A stretch of DNA of 64,000 bases from Planctomycetes bacterium MalM25 (lineage in GTDB: Bacteria > Planctomycetota > Planctomycetia > Pirellulales > Lacipirellulaceae), in contig CP036424.1 of assembly GCA_007745835.1 (NCBI GenBank), positions 1,015,001 through 1,079,000 on the forward strand, read 5' to 3'. How positions within the stretch are numbered: position 1 is the first letter of the stretch; each line of letters starts with the position of its first letter. Positions 8,458 to 16,355 of the stretch are shown piece after piece. The translations under genes and the position numbers were made by a program. The notes under the pieces were generated by a model. The model had not been told where the DNA came from. It did not search any database and saw nothing but the letters and a program-made list of their open reading frames with translations.

Positions 8458-8988
8458 TCACGCCGGCGCCAGCCGGGTGATCTCCTCCGCCCAGTCGGGG
8501 AACCGCCGGTGAAGCCCGTTGACCTCCTCCGGCGTGGCGACGTGGAAGTCGGCGAAATCGAAGCCCGGGGCGACCAGGCAGCTCATGAGGGCCCAGCCCG
8601 GCTCGGCGCCCTCCTCCAGGCGGCAGCCCTGCCAGACGCCCCCCGGCACGATAGCCTGAGGGCGCTGCCCCGCCACCAGATCGACGCCCAGCGTGATCGG
8701 CTCCGCGGGCCCTTCCGGCGGGAGCCGCAGCATGCGGACGGGGGCGCCGGCGTGCCACAGGAAGACCTCGTCGCTGGGCAGGAGGTGCCAGGCGGAGGGC
8801 GACGCGGGCGTCACGAGGAAGTAGATTGCGGTGAGCGCCGAACGCGGTCCCTCGTAGTCGGCGCCCATCGAGCCGGCGGGCAGCTCGCGCGGCGAGCGGA
8901 AGGTCTCGCGGTAGAAGCCCCCCTCTTCGGGCAGCGGCTCGAGACCGAGCCGCTGGATGAGCTGCTCGGCCGTCATTCCCATTCCCAT
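8458..8988 (-). CDS. Cupin-fold protein, DUF985 (Cupin_5) type
   Basis: 176 residues. The family pattern is clear: LGLEPLPEEGGFYRETFRS near the start, LTAIYFLVTPASPSAWHLLPSDEVFLWHAG in the middle, PGGVWQGCRL and CLVAPGFDFADFHVA toward the end. DUF985 proteins are single-domain cupins of uncertain substrate, with a possible sugar or small-molecule role. Starts at 8988, 8982 and 8976 are all possible. It is divergent from the RNA methyltransferase gene with only ~14 bp between starts, so the two share a very tight control region. Confidence 0.85.
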   Translation of the reverse strand: MGMGMTAEQLIQRLGLEPLPEEGGFYRETFRSPRELPAGSMGADYEGPRSALTAIYFLVTPASPSAWHLLPSDEVFLWHAGAPVRMLRLPPEGPAEPITLGVDLVAGQRPQAIVPGGVWQGCRLEEGAEPGWALMSCLVAPGFDFADFHVATPEEVNGLHRRFPDWAEEITRLAPA

Positions 8989-9002
8989 CGCACTTGTCTC
9001 GC

Positions 9003-9803
9003 ATGTCGTTACGGATCACCAGCCGCCACAACCCGCGATTGAAGCAGGCGGCGCGGCTTCGCGACAGCCGGGAGCGCCGTCGAACGGGTCGGCTGCTGGT
9101 CGATGGCGCTCGTGAGACGCTCCGCGCGCTCGCCGCGGGAGTCGAGCCAATCGAAGCGTTCTACGACGACACGCGCCCGACCGATCGCACGATTGAGACG
9201 ATCGCCGAACTCGATCGTCGCGGGGTCGAGGTCGTGCGGGTCGACGCCGAGCCATTCGCGAAACTCGCCTACGGCGACCGGGCGGACGGCGTCGTGCTGG
9301 TGGCGGCCGCTCCGGTCCGCGGCCTGCGGGAGCTGAACCTGCCGCCCGATCCCCTCGTCGCGGTGATCGAGGGGATTGAGAAGCCGGGCAACCTCGGCGC
9401 GATCCTCCGCACGGCGGACGGCGCCGGCGTGGACGGGGTCATCGTGGCCGACCCGCGCGTCGACCTGTTCAACCCGAACGCGATCCGGGCGAGTGTCGGC
9501 GCCGTGTTCGGCGAGGGGATCGCCGTGGCGACCGCCGAGGAGACGCGGGCTTGGCTCGCCGAGCGGGGACTGCCGATCTATGCCACGCGACCCGAAGCCG
9601 AGACACGCTACACCGACGCCGACTTCGCCCGCGGCTGCGCGATCGTCCTAGGAAGCGAAGCGGACGGCCTCACGCCCGACTGGGACGCTACGGCGACCGG
9701 GGTCTCGCTGCCGATGCTCGGCGTGGCGGACAGCCTGAACGTCTCCGCGGCGGCGGCCGTGCTGCTCTACGAAGCCCGCCGGCAACGCGACGGTGCGCGT
9801 TGA
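9003..9803 (+). CDS. SpoU/TrmH-family RNA 2'-O-methyltransferase
   Basis: 266 residues. The N-terminal substrate-binding part starts ITSRHNPRLKQAARLRDSRERR, the family opening. The SPOUT knot domain has AVIEGIEKPGNLGAILRTADGAGVDGVIV (motif 1), CAIVLGSEADGLTP (motif 2) and SLPMLGVADSLNVSAAAAVLLYEARRQ (motif 3). It probably methylates a ribose in rRNA or tRNA using S-adenosylmethionine. I chose the ATG at 9003; a TTG at 8994 would add three residues. The exact target cannot be read from the sequence. Confidence 0.92.
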   Translation: MSLRITSRHNPRLKQAARLRDSRERRRTGRLLVDGARETLRALAAGVEPIEAFYDDTRPTDRTIETIAELDRRGVEVVRVDAEPFAKLAYGDRADGVVLVAAAPVRGLRELNLPPDPLVAVIEGIEKPGNLGAILRTADGAGVDGVIVADPRVDLFNPNAIRASVGAVFGEGIAVATAEETRAWLAERGLPIYATRPEAETRYTDADFARGCAIVLGSEADGLTPDWDATATGVSLPMLGVADSLNVSAAAAVLLYEARRQRDGAR

Positions 9804-9831
9804 TCCGATCGACGGCGTCGGGCGACGGCCG

Positions 9832-10878
9832 TCACTTGGCCGTTTTGGCGCCCGCAACCGCTTCGTTGATGCGGCGGATGTTGGCCCAGTCGTCCTTGTA
9901 ATTGACCGGGACGAAGGCTGTGACGCCGGAGGAGCCGTACTTAGCCTCGACGCTGGTCCCGGCCCACGCGAAGCCGGTGAGGGCCTCGGTGATCTTCTCG
10001 CGCAGCTGGGGGGCGAGGTTGTGGGCGTAGCCGATCGTGGCGGGGGGGAAACGCTCCGACTCGTAGACCACGGTGTAGGCGTCCTCGCCGACCTCGCCGT
10101 CGCTGACCATCCGCTGGAGGATGTCGCTGGCGACCGGCGCCACGTCGTGATCGCCGGCGACGAGGCCCTTGACCGAGGTCTCGTGGTCGAAGGTGAAGCC
10201 CCACTGGTAATCCCGCTCCGGGAGCAATCCCTTCTCGTCCATCAGGTAGATGAGCGCCGCTTTGAAACCGGAGTTCGAGTCGGGGGTCGTGAAAGCGAAA
10301 CGCTTGCCCGCGAGTTGGTCCGAGTCTTTCGCCGCTTTACCGGCGAGCAGCTTCATCGTGTAGCCGAAGGAGCCGTCCTCGTTACCGAGCGTGCAGACGG
10401 GCCGGAACCCGGCGCCCTTCACCGCCGCCGGCACGGCGCCCGTGTTGAGGCCGGCCAGGTGGAGTTCGCCGGCGGTCATCGCCGCGAGCTGGTCGTTCAG
10501 CGAGCCGTAATGTTGGTACTCGACCGGCAGGCCGGTCGCTTCGCCGAGGGCGGTCAGCAGGTCGGCCCAGGTCTGCGACTCGTCGACCTCCTCGGGGCCC
10601 CCGACGTAGGTGAAGACCAGCTTCTCGGGCGTGACGCATTGATCGTCGGCGGGGAAATCGCACAGCAGGTCGCCGTCCGAGTCGGTGAACTCGACGCCCT
10701 CCGCTGGCGGCGCGTAGGACTCGCCCAGCAGCTTCTCGAGCATGTTCGATTCGAGCTCTTGCTGCGCCGCCTGCTCAAAGCTCGGCAGCGTATAACGCAC
10801 CGCCAACGCGATCAACGCGACGGGGATCAGCACCTTCAGGAGGCGGGCGAACGAGATGGCGCCGGTGTCTTCGCTCAT
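9832..10878 (-). CDS. PhnD-like phosphate/phosphonate-type substrate-binding protein, membrane-anchored
   Basis: 348 residues. An N-terminal membrane helix (LLKVLIPVALIALAVRYTL) acts as anchor or uncleaved signal. The rest is a periplasmic two-lobed binding protein of the PhnD/Ssu type: FTYVGGPEEVDESQTWADLLTALGEATGLPVEY, LHLAGLNTGAVPAAV, FAFTTPDSNSGFKAALIYL, VAPVASDILQRM. No ABC permease or ATPase gene is adjacent, so it is an orphan receptor or works with a distant transporter. The ligand is unknown; phosphite and phosphonate are only family precedents. Confidence 0.82.
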   Translation of the reverse strand: MSEDTGAISFARLLKVLIPVALIALAVRYTLPSFEQAAQQELESNMLEKLLGESYAPPAEGVEFTDSDGDLLCDFPADDQCVTPEKLVFTYVGGPEEVDESQTWADLLTALGEATGLPVEYQHYGSLNDQLAAMTAGELHLAGLNTGAVPAAVKGAGFRPVCTLGNEDGSFGYTMKLLAGKAAKDSDQLAGKRFAFTTPDSNSGFKAALIYLMDEKGLLPERDYQWGFTFDHETSVKGLVAGDHDVAPVASDILQRMVSDGEVGEDAYTVVYESERFPPATIGYAHNLAPQLREKITEALTGFAWAGTSVEAKYGSSGVTAFVPVNYKDDWANIRRINEAVAGAKTAK

Positions 10879-10963
10879 CTTGGGGGCTTCCGGGTGTCGC
10901 GAGTGAGGAGCGGTCAGCAGACGGTAAACATACCAGGGCTGGGGCCCCCTGCAACGATTCCGC

Positions 10964-11833
10964 TCAACCCTTCGCCGATTGGCGGGCCGCTTCCAGCGTG
11001 TTGTGCAGCAGCATGGCGACCGTCATCGGGCCCACCCCGCCCGGGACGGGGGTGATCCAGCCGGCCCGTTCGGCGGCCGGGGCGTAATCGACATCGCCCA
11101 CGAGGCCGCCCCCCTCCGCCTCGGGCAGGCGGTTGATGCCGACGTCGATGACCGCCGCGCCGGGCTTGACCCAGTCGCCGCCGATCATCCGGGGCCGCCC
11201 GACGGCGGCGACCAGGATGTCGGCCGAGCGGCAGACCTCCGCCAAATCGGCCGTGCGGCTGTGCGCCAGGGTCACCGTGCAGTCCCAGCCCCGCTGGGCG
11301 AGCAGCATCGCCATCGGTTTGCCGACGATGTCGCTCCGTCCGACGACGACGGCGTGCTTGCCAGCGGTCTCGACGCCGCTCCGCCGCAGCATCTGAAGCA
11401 CGCCGTGCGGGGTGCAGGGGAGGAAGCGGGGCTGGCCCTGCACCATCAGGCCGACGTTCTCCGGATGGAAGGCGTCGACGTCCTTCGCCGGGTCGATCGC
11501 GCGGAGGACGACTTCGGAGTCGATCTGCTCGGGCAGCGGCAGCTGCACCAGGATGCCGTGCACGCCCGTGTCGGCGTTGAGCTGGGCGACCGTGTTGAGC
11601 AGCTCGGCCTGCGTGGTCGTGTCGGGCAGGCGGACCAGGCGGCTCTCGAGGCCCGCCTTGTCGCAGGCGCGTTGCTTGTTGCGGACGTAGACCTGGCTGG
11701 CCGGGTTCTCTCCCACGAGCACCGCGGCGAGGCAGGGCCGCGGCCCGCCGCCAGCGACGTGCTCCGCCACGGCCTCGCCGACCTCCTCGCGGATCTCGGT
11801 CGAGAGCTTCTTGCCGTCGATGATGTTCGCCAT
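10964..11833 (-). CDS. folD: Bifunctional methylenetetrahydrofolate dehydrogenase / methenyltetrahydrofolate cyclohydrolase
   Basis: Cytosolic one-carbon enzyme interconverting 5,10-methylene- and 10-formyl-tetrahydrofolate with NADP. 289 residues, normal for FolD. It starts [31 protein letters not shown] carries the catalytic Lys motif; [11 protein letters not shown] is present; the Rossmann part has [16 protein letters not shown]; the C-terminus has [18 protein letters not shown]. The start at 11833 matches the family; longer in-frame extension runs into the palindromic repeat at 11869-11956 and is not coding. Confidence 0.97.
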   Translation of the reverse strand: MANIIDGKKLSTEIREEVGEAVAEHVAGGGPRPCLAAVLVGENPASQVYVRNKQRACDKAGLESRLVRLPDTTTQAELLNTVAQLNADTGVHGILVQLPLPEQIDSEVVLRAIDPAKDVDAFHPENVGLMVQGQPRFLPCTPHGVLQMLRRSGVETAGKHAVVVGRSDIVGKPMAMLLAQRGWDCTVTLAHSRTADLAEVCRSADILVAAVGRPRMIGGDWVKPGAAVIDVGINRLPEAEGGGLVGDVDYAPAAERAGWITPVPGGVGPMTVAMLLHNTLEAARQSAKG

Positions 11834-11868
11834 GGTCGCTGTTGGGTTGGCGGGGTGTTGTTGTTGAT

Positions 11869-11956
11869 TGTGGGAGGCGTCTCCCGACGCCGATTCCGGC
11901 ATGCCAGCTCAATCAAGCTGGGACTATCGAATCGGCGTCGGGAGACGCCTCCCACA
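11869..11956. repeat. Perfect 28-bp inverted repeat with nested hairpin (REP/MITE-like)
   Basis: Arms 11869-11896 and 11929-11956 are exact reverse complements over 28 bases (beginning TGTGGGAGGCGTCTCCCGACG). The 32-base centre contains a second small hairpin, CCAGCT-CAATCA-AGCTGG. It sits between pgpA and folD, both on the minus strand, and has no T-run, so a simple terminator is unlikely. Each arm itself contains GGAGGCGTCTCC-like self-complementarity. Confidence 0.9.
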
Positions 11957-11970
11957 GTTCTGCGTGCAGG

Positions 11971-12513
11971 TCACCAGGAGCCGCTCCACCAGCGCCACAG
12001 CAGCGTGTAGCAGAGCCCGGCGTAGCAGGCGGCCGCCACGTCGTCGGCCATGACGCCCCAGCCGTCGGGCAACCGCTCCAGCCGCCGGCAGGGCCACGGC
12101 TTGGTGATATCGAACAACCGATGCAGCGCGAACCCGGCGAGCAGCCAGCTCACGCAGGTGCAAGCCCCCGGGGCGAAGGCGTAGACCAGCGGAACGGTCG
12201 TGAACTCGTCCCAGGTGATCGCCTGGGGGTCCTTCGTGTCGGCCGTCAGGCCGTGGCGGTGCAGGTCGCGGGCGGCCCGGGTGCAGAGGGGCCCGCCGAC
12301 GAGGATCAGCCCGGCGATCACGGCCAGCTGGGCCGGGTAGCTCGGGATTTGGGCGAGGGCGAGCCAGAGGGGGACGCCCCAGATGGCGCCTACAGTCCCA
12401 GGGGCGGGGACGCCCTGGCTCACGCCCAGGCCGGTCGCCAGCCACGCCGCGACCGATTGCCGCGGGCCAAGGAACCCCTTGGGCTGAACCGATTTCGACT
12501 CGGGTGCGTCCAT
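11971..12513 (-). CDS. pgpA: Phosphatidylglycerophosphatase A family protein
   Basis: Inner-membrane phosphatase that dephosphorylates phosphatidylglycerophosphate to phosphatidylglycerol. 180 residues. Family motifs are present: WLATGLGVSQGVPAPGTVGA at ~24-43, DPQAITWDEFTTVPL (acidic D-E pair) in the middle, and HRLFDITKPWPCRRLERLPDGWGVMADDVAAA near the end. Four hydrophobic helices are visible. It lies upstream of folD on the same strand, with the palindromic repeat between them. Confidence 0.93.
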   Translation of the reverse strand: MDAPESKSVQPKGFLGPRQSVAAWLATGLGVSQGVPAPGTVGAIWGVPLWLALAQIPSYPAQLAVIAGLILVGGPLCTRAARDLHRHGLTADTKDPQAITWDEFTTVPLVYAFAPGACTCVSWLLAGFALHRLFDITKPWPCRRLERLPDGWGVMADDVAAACYAGLCYTLLWRWWSGSW

Positions 12514-12681
12514 GGAACGAGCATGACAGCACCCGCGTCGTATTCGCTAGTGGGGCGTTTGGGGGCCGCTAGGGTCGTGTGGCCCCGGAAAGGCCCGCGC
12601 GATACGCTGGCGGCCTTGCGACCTTACCGATTGCGGCGTCTGGGGACGCCGACCCGAGCCATAAGACACGAGATTCTGCCG

Positions 12682-14460
12682 ATGTCCGCCGACGCCGCCC
12701 AAGACGCCCCCAAGAAGCTCACCCCCGTCGAGGGCTTCAAGGACGCCAGCAACTACCTCTCGGGCCCGATCCCCGAAGAGCTGGCCAACGACGCGCCGAA
12801 CTTCACCGGCGAGGCGATGCAGCTCCTCAAGCACCACGGCTCGTACGAGCAGGACGACCGCGACCGCCGCAAGGAGGCCAAGGCCGAGAAGGTGCCCGGC
12901 GGCAAGTACTACTCGATGATGGTCCGCACCGTCGTGCCGGGCGGCCGCATGTCGAGCGATCAGCTCATGGCCCAGTTCGACCTGTGCGAGGAGGTCGGCA
13001 ACGGCACGTTGCGTCTCACCACCCGGCAGGCGATCCAGGTCCACGGCATCCTCAAGTCGAACCTGCGGCACTACATCAACCGCGTGGTCGCGATCGGCCA
13101 GACGACCCTAGCCGCCTGCGGCGACGTCTGCCGCAACGTGATGTGCTCGCCCGTGCCGAAGAAGAACGCCGTCTACGACGAGATGCAGGCGCTCGCCGAC
13201 CGGATCAAGGAGCACTTCAAGCCCCGCACCGGCTCCTACTACGAGCTGTGGGTCACCGACAGCGAGACGGGCGAGAAGACGCTCGCCGCCGGCGGGGCCA
13301 ACGCCAACGGCTCAGGCGGCTACGAGTTCAAGTCGTCCGGCATCAAGGACGGCGACGGCGTCGAGCCGATCTACGGCAAGACCTACCTGCCGCGCAAGTT
13401 CAAGATGGGCGTCGGCCTCCCCGAGGACAACAACGCCGACCTCTACTCGCAGGACATCGGCTTCCTGGCGATTGTCGAGAACGAGCTGGTCGTCGGCTAC
13501 AACCTGATCGTCGGCGGCGGCTTCGGCCGCACGCCCAGCGCCGCCAAGACCTTCGCCGCGGTCGGCGCGCCCCTCTGCTACTGCCCGCTCGGCGAGGAGA
13601 TCTCCGCCGCCGAGGCGATCATGAAGGTCCAACGCGACTTCGGCGACCGGACCGACCGCAAGGTCGCTCGCCTGAAGTACACCTTGAACCGGCTCGGCGT
13701 CGAGAAGTTCAAGGAGCTGGTCGAGGAGTACGCCGGCCGCGCGCTCGACCCGCCGAAGGACGCCCCCATCACCGCCCACGACGACGGCATGGGCTGGCAC
13801 GAGCAGGGCGACGGCCGCTGGTACTACGGCCTGAACGTCGAGAACGGTCGCATCAAGGACGACGGCGACTTCCGCCTGAAGACCGCGCTGCGTCAGATCG
13901 CCGCCGAGCTGAACCCGCCCCTGCGGATCACCGGCCACCAGGGCCTCATCCTCTGCGATATTGATGCGGGCGATAAGTCGAAGCTCGAGTCGCTGCTCAC
14001 CTCGCACGGCGTGACGCTCACGGAGAACGTCTCCAACGCGCGGCGGTGGAGCATGGCCTGCCCCGCGATGCCGACCTGCGGCCTGGCGATCACCGAGAGC
14101 GAGCGCGCCCTGCCCGGCATCATGACGCAGATCGAGGAGGAGCTCGCGAAGCTCGGCCTCCAGGACGAAGTCTTCACGACCCGCATGACCGGCTGCCCGA
14201 ACGGCTGCGCCCGCCCGTACAACTCCGACATCGGGCTCGTGGGCCGCGCGAAGGAGAAGTACACGATGTTCCTGGGCGGCGGCACGCTCGGCTACCGCCT
14301 GAACTGGATCTACAAGGACATGGTCCCCGCCGACCAAGTCGCCCCCGAACTGGCGAAGGTCTTCGCGGAGTTCAAAGCGAAGCGGACCGAGGGGGAGACC
14401 TTTGGGGACTTCTGCGATCGTGTTGGGAAGGAAGAGCTGCTGGCGAGCTGCGGGGAGTGA
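12682..14460 (+). CDS. Ferredoxin-type sulfite reductase (siroheme/4Fe-4S; nitrite reductase family)
   Basis: Reduces sulfite to sulfide (six electrons) in assimilation, or nitrite in close relatives. 592 residues in two pseudo-symmetric halves. TTRQAIQVHGI and CGDVCRNVMCSP lie in the first half. The cluster-binding cysteines are C460 and C466 (CPAMPTC) and C505 and C509 (CPNGC), the C-x5-C ... C-x3-C pattern bridging the 4Fe-4S cluster and siroheme. RPYNSDIGLVGRA follows. The start MSADAAQDAPKK fits the family; the in-frame open stretch upstream to 11842 crosses the palindromic repeat and pgpA and is not coding. Sulfite is preferred over nitrite as substrate from overall resemblance only. 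Confidence 0.92.
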   Translation: MSADAAQDAPKKLTPVEGFKDASNYLSGPIPEELANDAPNFTGEAMQLLKHHGSYEQDDRDRRKEAKAEKVPGGKYYSMMVRTVVPGGRMSSDQLMAQFDLCEEVGNGTLRLTTRQAIQVHGILKSNLRHYINRVVAIGQTTLAACGDVCRNVMCSPVPKKNAVYDEMQALADRIKEHFKPRTGSYYELWVTDSETGEKTLAAGGANANGSGGYEFKSSGIKDGDGVEPIYGKTYLPRKFKMGVGLPEDNNADLYSQDIGFLAIVENELVVGYNLIVGGGFGRTPSAAKTFAAVGAPLCYCPLGEEISAAEAIMKVQRDFGDRTDRKVARLKYTLNRLGVEKFKELVEEYAGRALDPPKDAPITAHDDGMGWHEQGDGRWYYGLNVENGRIKDDGDFRLKTALRQIAAELNPPLRITGHQGLILCDIDAGDKSKLESLLTSHGVTLTENVSNARRWSMACPAMPTCGLAITESERALPGIMTQIEEELAKLGLQDEVFTTRMTGCPNGCARPYNSDIGLVGRAKEKYTMFLGGGTLGYRLNWIYKDMVPADQVAPELAKVFAEFKAKRTEGETFGDFCDRVGKEELLASCGE

Positions 14461-14514
14461 GTTTCAGCCAAAGAGAGCAGTACAGGCACAGGATGAGAGT
14501 GACGCTGGGGACCA

Positions 14515-14976
14515 TTAGTCCAGCATCGATCTATCGAACGGAACGGACTCTTTCAGCAAGTCATCAAATGCACCCTCAGAGAACACAGTGATTGCCAGTT
14601 GGGAATCATCGTTGTCGTGAATGCCGGTAACCGCTATTCCGAGATCGGCTAGCACGATGAATCCGTGCATATCTCTGGGGAGACCGTCACGAGAACAGGC
14701 TTGCCGCAGAAATGCGTAGTCCCAAGTGATCTCGATGTCATCGATTGTCGCAGATGCTCGTGGAATCAGCGTGCATTCTTGCAGGACGCGTTTCTCGCGA
14801 TCGAAACGCAGTATGAAATGAGGGTAGTGGAACTCTTCAATTCCCTCGCTATTGGTGCGATTCTGTAATGGCTTGCCGAAAGCCGTCACGCAATCGTCTC
14901 TTGTGCTTTCGCCTAGGCAAAGAGGCTCGAATGATTTGTAGGGTTGGATTTCCATCACACCAAAGCGGTTTGTCAT
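14515..14976 (-). CDS. Hypothetical protein, AT-richer orphan
   Basis: 153 residues, soluble, no signal peptide or membrane helix. Short recognisable stretches are FEPLCLGESTRDDCVTAFGKP near the start and HGFIVLADLGIAVTGIHDNDD later, which read as a compact alpha/beta domain. Base composition is clearly lower in GC than the sulfite reductase before it. It sits 12 bp downstream of the ParE-type toxin gene on the same strand. It could be an accessory or immunity-type protein (inference only). Confidence 0.6.
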   Translation of the reverse strand: MTNRFGVMEIQPYKSFEPLCLGESTRDDCVTAFGKPLQNRTNSEGIEEFHYPHFILRFDREKRVLQECTLIPRASATIDDIEITWDYAFLRQACSRDGLPRDMHGFIVLADLGIAVTGIHDNDDSQLAITVFSEGAFDDLLKESVPFDRSMLD

Positions 14977-14988
14977 AGAACCTGCTGC

Positions 14989-15324
14989 CTACTCCCGATC
15001 GACGTCTTCGAGCGTGAGCCGATCTTGCCGGGCGGATCGCACACGGTAGATGACGACCGACTTATCAACGATCTCGTAGATCAAGCGATGGGTCGGACGA
15101 GACCCGACGCCGTAGCTCATTTGCCGGATGTCCACCCGCATGAGTTCGCGCTCATCGGCGTAGCCGTAACGATCGGGCATCGTGTTGAGTGACAGCATGG
15201 CTTGGCGAACGCCAAAGAGCCACACAGCGGCTTGATCGGCGGAGCGGTTCTCGGCCCACCAGCGGTAGTTCGCGCGAACGTCCGCCTCTGCCGGGGCGGT
15301 GATGCGCACCCGATACGTCTTCAT
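14989..15324 (-). CDS. RelE/ParE-family toxin
   Basis: 111 residues. ParE-like fold: YRVRITAPAEADVRANYRWWAENRSADQAAVWLFGVRQAM (two helices), then MPDRYGYADEREL, HRLIYEIVDKSVVIYRVRSARQD (central strands). Its ATG overlaps the stop of the antitoxin gene by four bases (ATGA at 15324-15321), so translation is coupled. ParE toxins act on gyrase and RelE toxins on ribosome-bound mRNA; the sequence looks more ParE-like, but the target is not proven. Confidence 0.85.
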   Translation of the reverse strand: MKTYRVRITAPAEADVRANYRWWAENRSADQAAVWLFGVRQAMLSLNTMPDRYGYADERELMRVDIRQMSYGVGSRPTHRLIYEIVDKSVVIYRVRSARQDRLTLEDVDRE

Positions 15325-15551
15325 TCGGGCGGGGTCAGACCGACTTCGGCCATGAACTCATTCAGGAACTCGTCGACCGGTCGGTGCTGCCCCGTTTGGT
15401 AGGCGTCGATGCCTTCTTGGATCGCGGCGACTTCCTGTCGCTCCCAGGCCATCTTGGCGAGCGCTTCGGTGATCACTGTGGCGGCGTCTTGTTTATCGTC
15501 AGCGAGGCGATTCGCGAGCTCGATGGCCTTGTCGGGCAGTTCAATCTGCAT
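15321..15551 (-). CDS. Antitoxin of ParE-type toxin-antitoxin pair
   Basis: 76 residues. The N-terminal half (MQIELPDKAIELANRLADDKQDAATVITEALAKM) fits a ribbon-helix-helix-like DNA-binding segment; the C-terminal tail (VDEFLNEFMAEVG) is the likely toxin-wrapping part. The ATG at 15551 has AAGGAG seven bases upstream. It is the first gene of a two-gene operon with the toxin and likely represses it. Upstream the divergent amidase gene begins 82 bp away. Confidence 0.8.
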   Translation of the reverse strand: MQIELPDKAIELANRLADDKQDAATVITEALAKMAWERQEVAAIQEGIDAYQTGQHRPVDEFLNEFMAEVGLTPPE

Positions 15552-15632
15552 AGGTAAGCTCCTTGTCACCTCTAGTATAGCAAAGAATCGTTCCCTACTC
15601 GGATGGGCGACGATTTCGAGTACGCTCAAGGC

Positions 15633-16349
15633 ATGACCCCACAAAGCCTCGCCCTCGCCGCCCTGCTCCTCGGCACGCTGCCCGCCCACGCGGGTGAGCG
15701 TATCGACGTTCCCCGCCCGCCGAACTTCGTCACTGCTGCGGCATGGGGATCGGAGCCCGATACGATCCCGGACGATCGGCGGCAGACGCCGCGGTTTGTG
15801 ACCGTGCACCACGCGGGCGTTGTTTGGAAAGCGGGGCGGGACCCGGTCGCGTTCCTCAAGAACATGCAGTCGTGGGGCAAGCGGCGGCCGGAGATCGAGG
15901 AGCCGCCGCGGAACACGTACTGGGCCGACCTGCCGTACCACTTCCTGATCGCGCCGGACGGGCGGGTCTTCGAGGGGCGGCCCGTGGAGTACGAGCCCGA
16001 GTCGAACACCAAGTACGACCTGGCGGGCCACCTGGGCGTCGAGCTGATGGGCAATTTTGAAGAGCAGCGACCGAGCCCCGCGCAGGTCGATTCCGCGGTG
16101 CGGCTCGTGGCGTGGCTCCTCTCCGAGCACGGCCTGCCGCTGTCGGCGATCGGCACGCACGCCCAGGTCGCCGAGGGGCAAACGAGCTGCCCGGGGCGCG
16201 ATTTGGCCCGCTACTTCGAGGGCGACCCGACGCCGTTCGCCGCGTGGGTCGAGCGCGTCCTGCATGGCGAAGAGCCCGGGATCGAGCTGGGCCCTCCCCT
16301 CGCCGACGGGCCGACCGTGTTGATCACCGAGGGCGCAGCGACGCCGTAG
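15633..16349 (+). CDS. N-acetylmuramoyl-L-alanine amidase (Amidase_2/PGRP fold), exported
   Basis: Cuts the amide bond between muramic acid and the stem peptide in peptidoglycan. 238 residues with a signal peptide (MTPQSLALAALLLGTLPAHAGE). Zinc ligands of the T7-lysozyme/PGRP fold are visible: H59/H60 in FVTVHHAG, H176 in IGTHAQV and C186 in TSCPGRDL; Y102 in PYHFLIAPDGRVFEGR is the usual helper residue. GVELMGNFEE is the central strand. The ATG at 15633 starts the signal peptide directly. Confidence 0.9.
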   Translation: MTPQSLALAALLLGTLPAHAGERIDVPRPPNFVTAAAWGSEPDTIPDDRRQTPRFVTVHHAGVVWKAGRDPVAFLKNMQSWGKRRPEIEEPPRNTYWADLPYHFLIAPDGRVFEGRPVEYEPESNTKYDLAGHLGVELMGNFEEQRPSPAQVDSAVRLVAWLLSEHGLPLSAIGTHAQVAEGQTSCPGRDLARYFEGDPTPFAAWVERVLHGEEPGIELGPPLADGPTVLITEGAATP

Positions 16350-16355
16350 GGGCGG

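Noticed and set aside
11842-12681. In-frame extension upstream of the sulfite reductase start
   Set aside because: It crosses a perfect palindrome and overlaps pgpA on the other strand; the family N-terminus begins at 12682.
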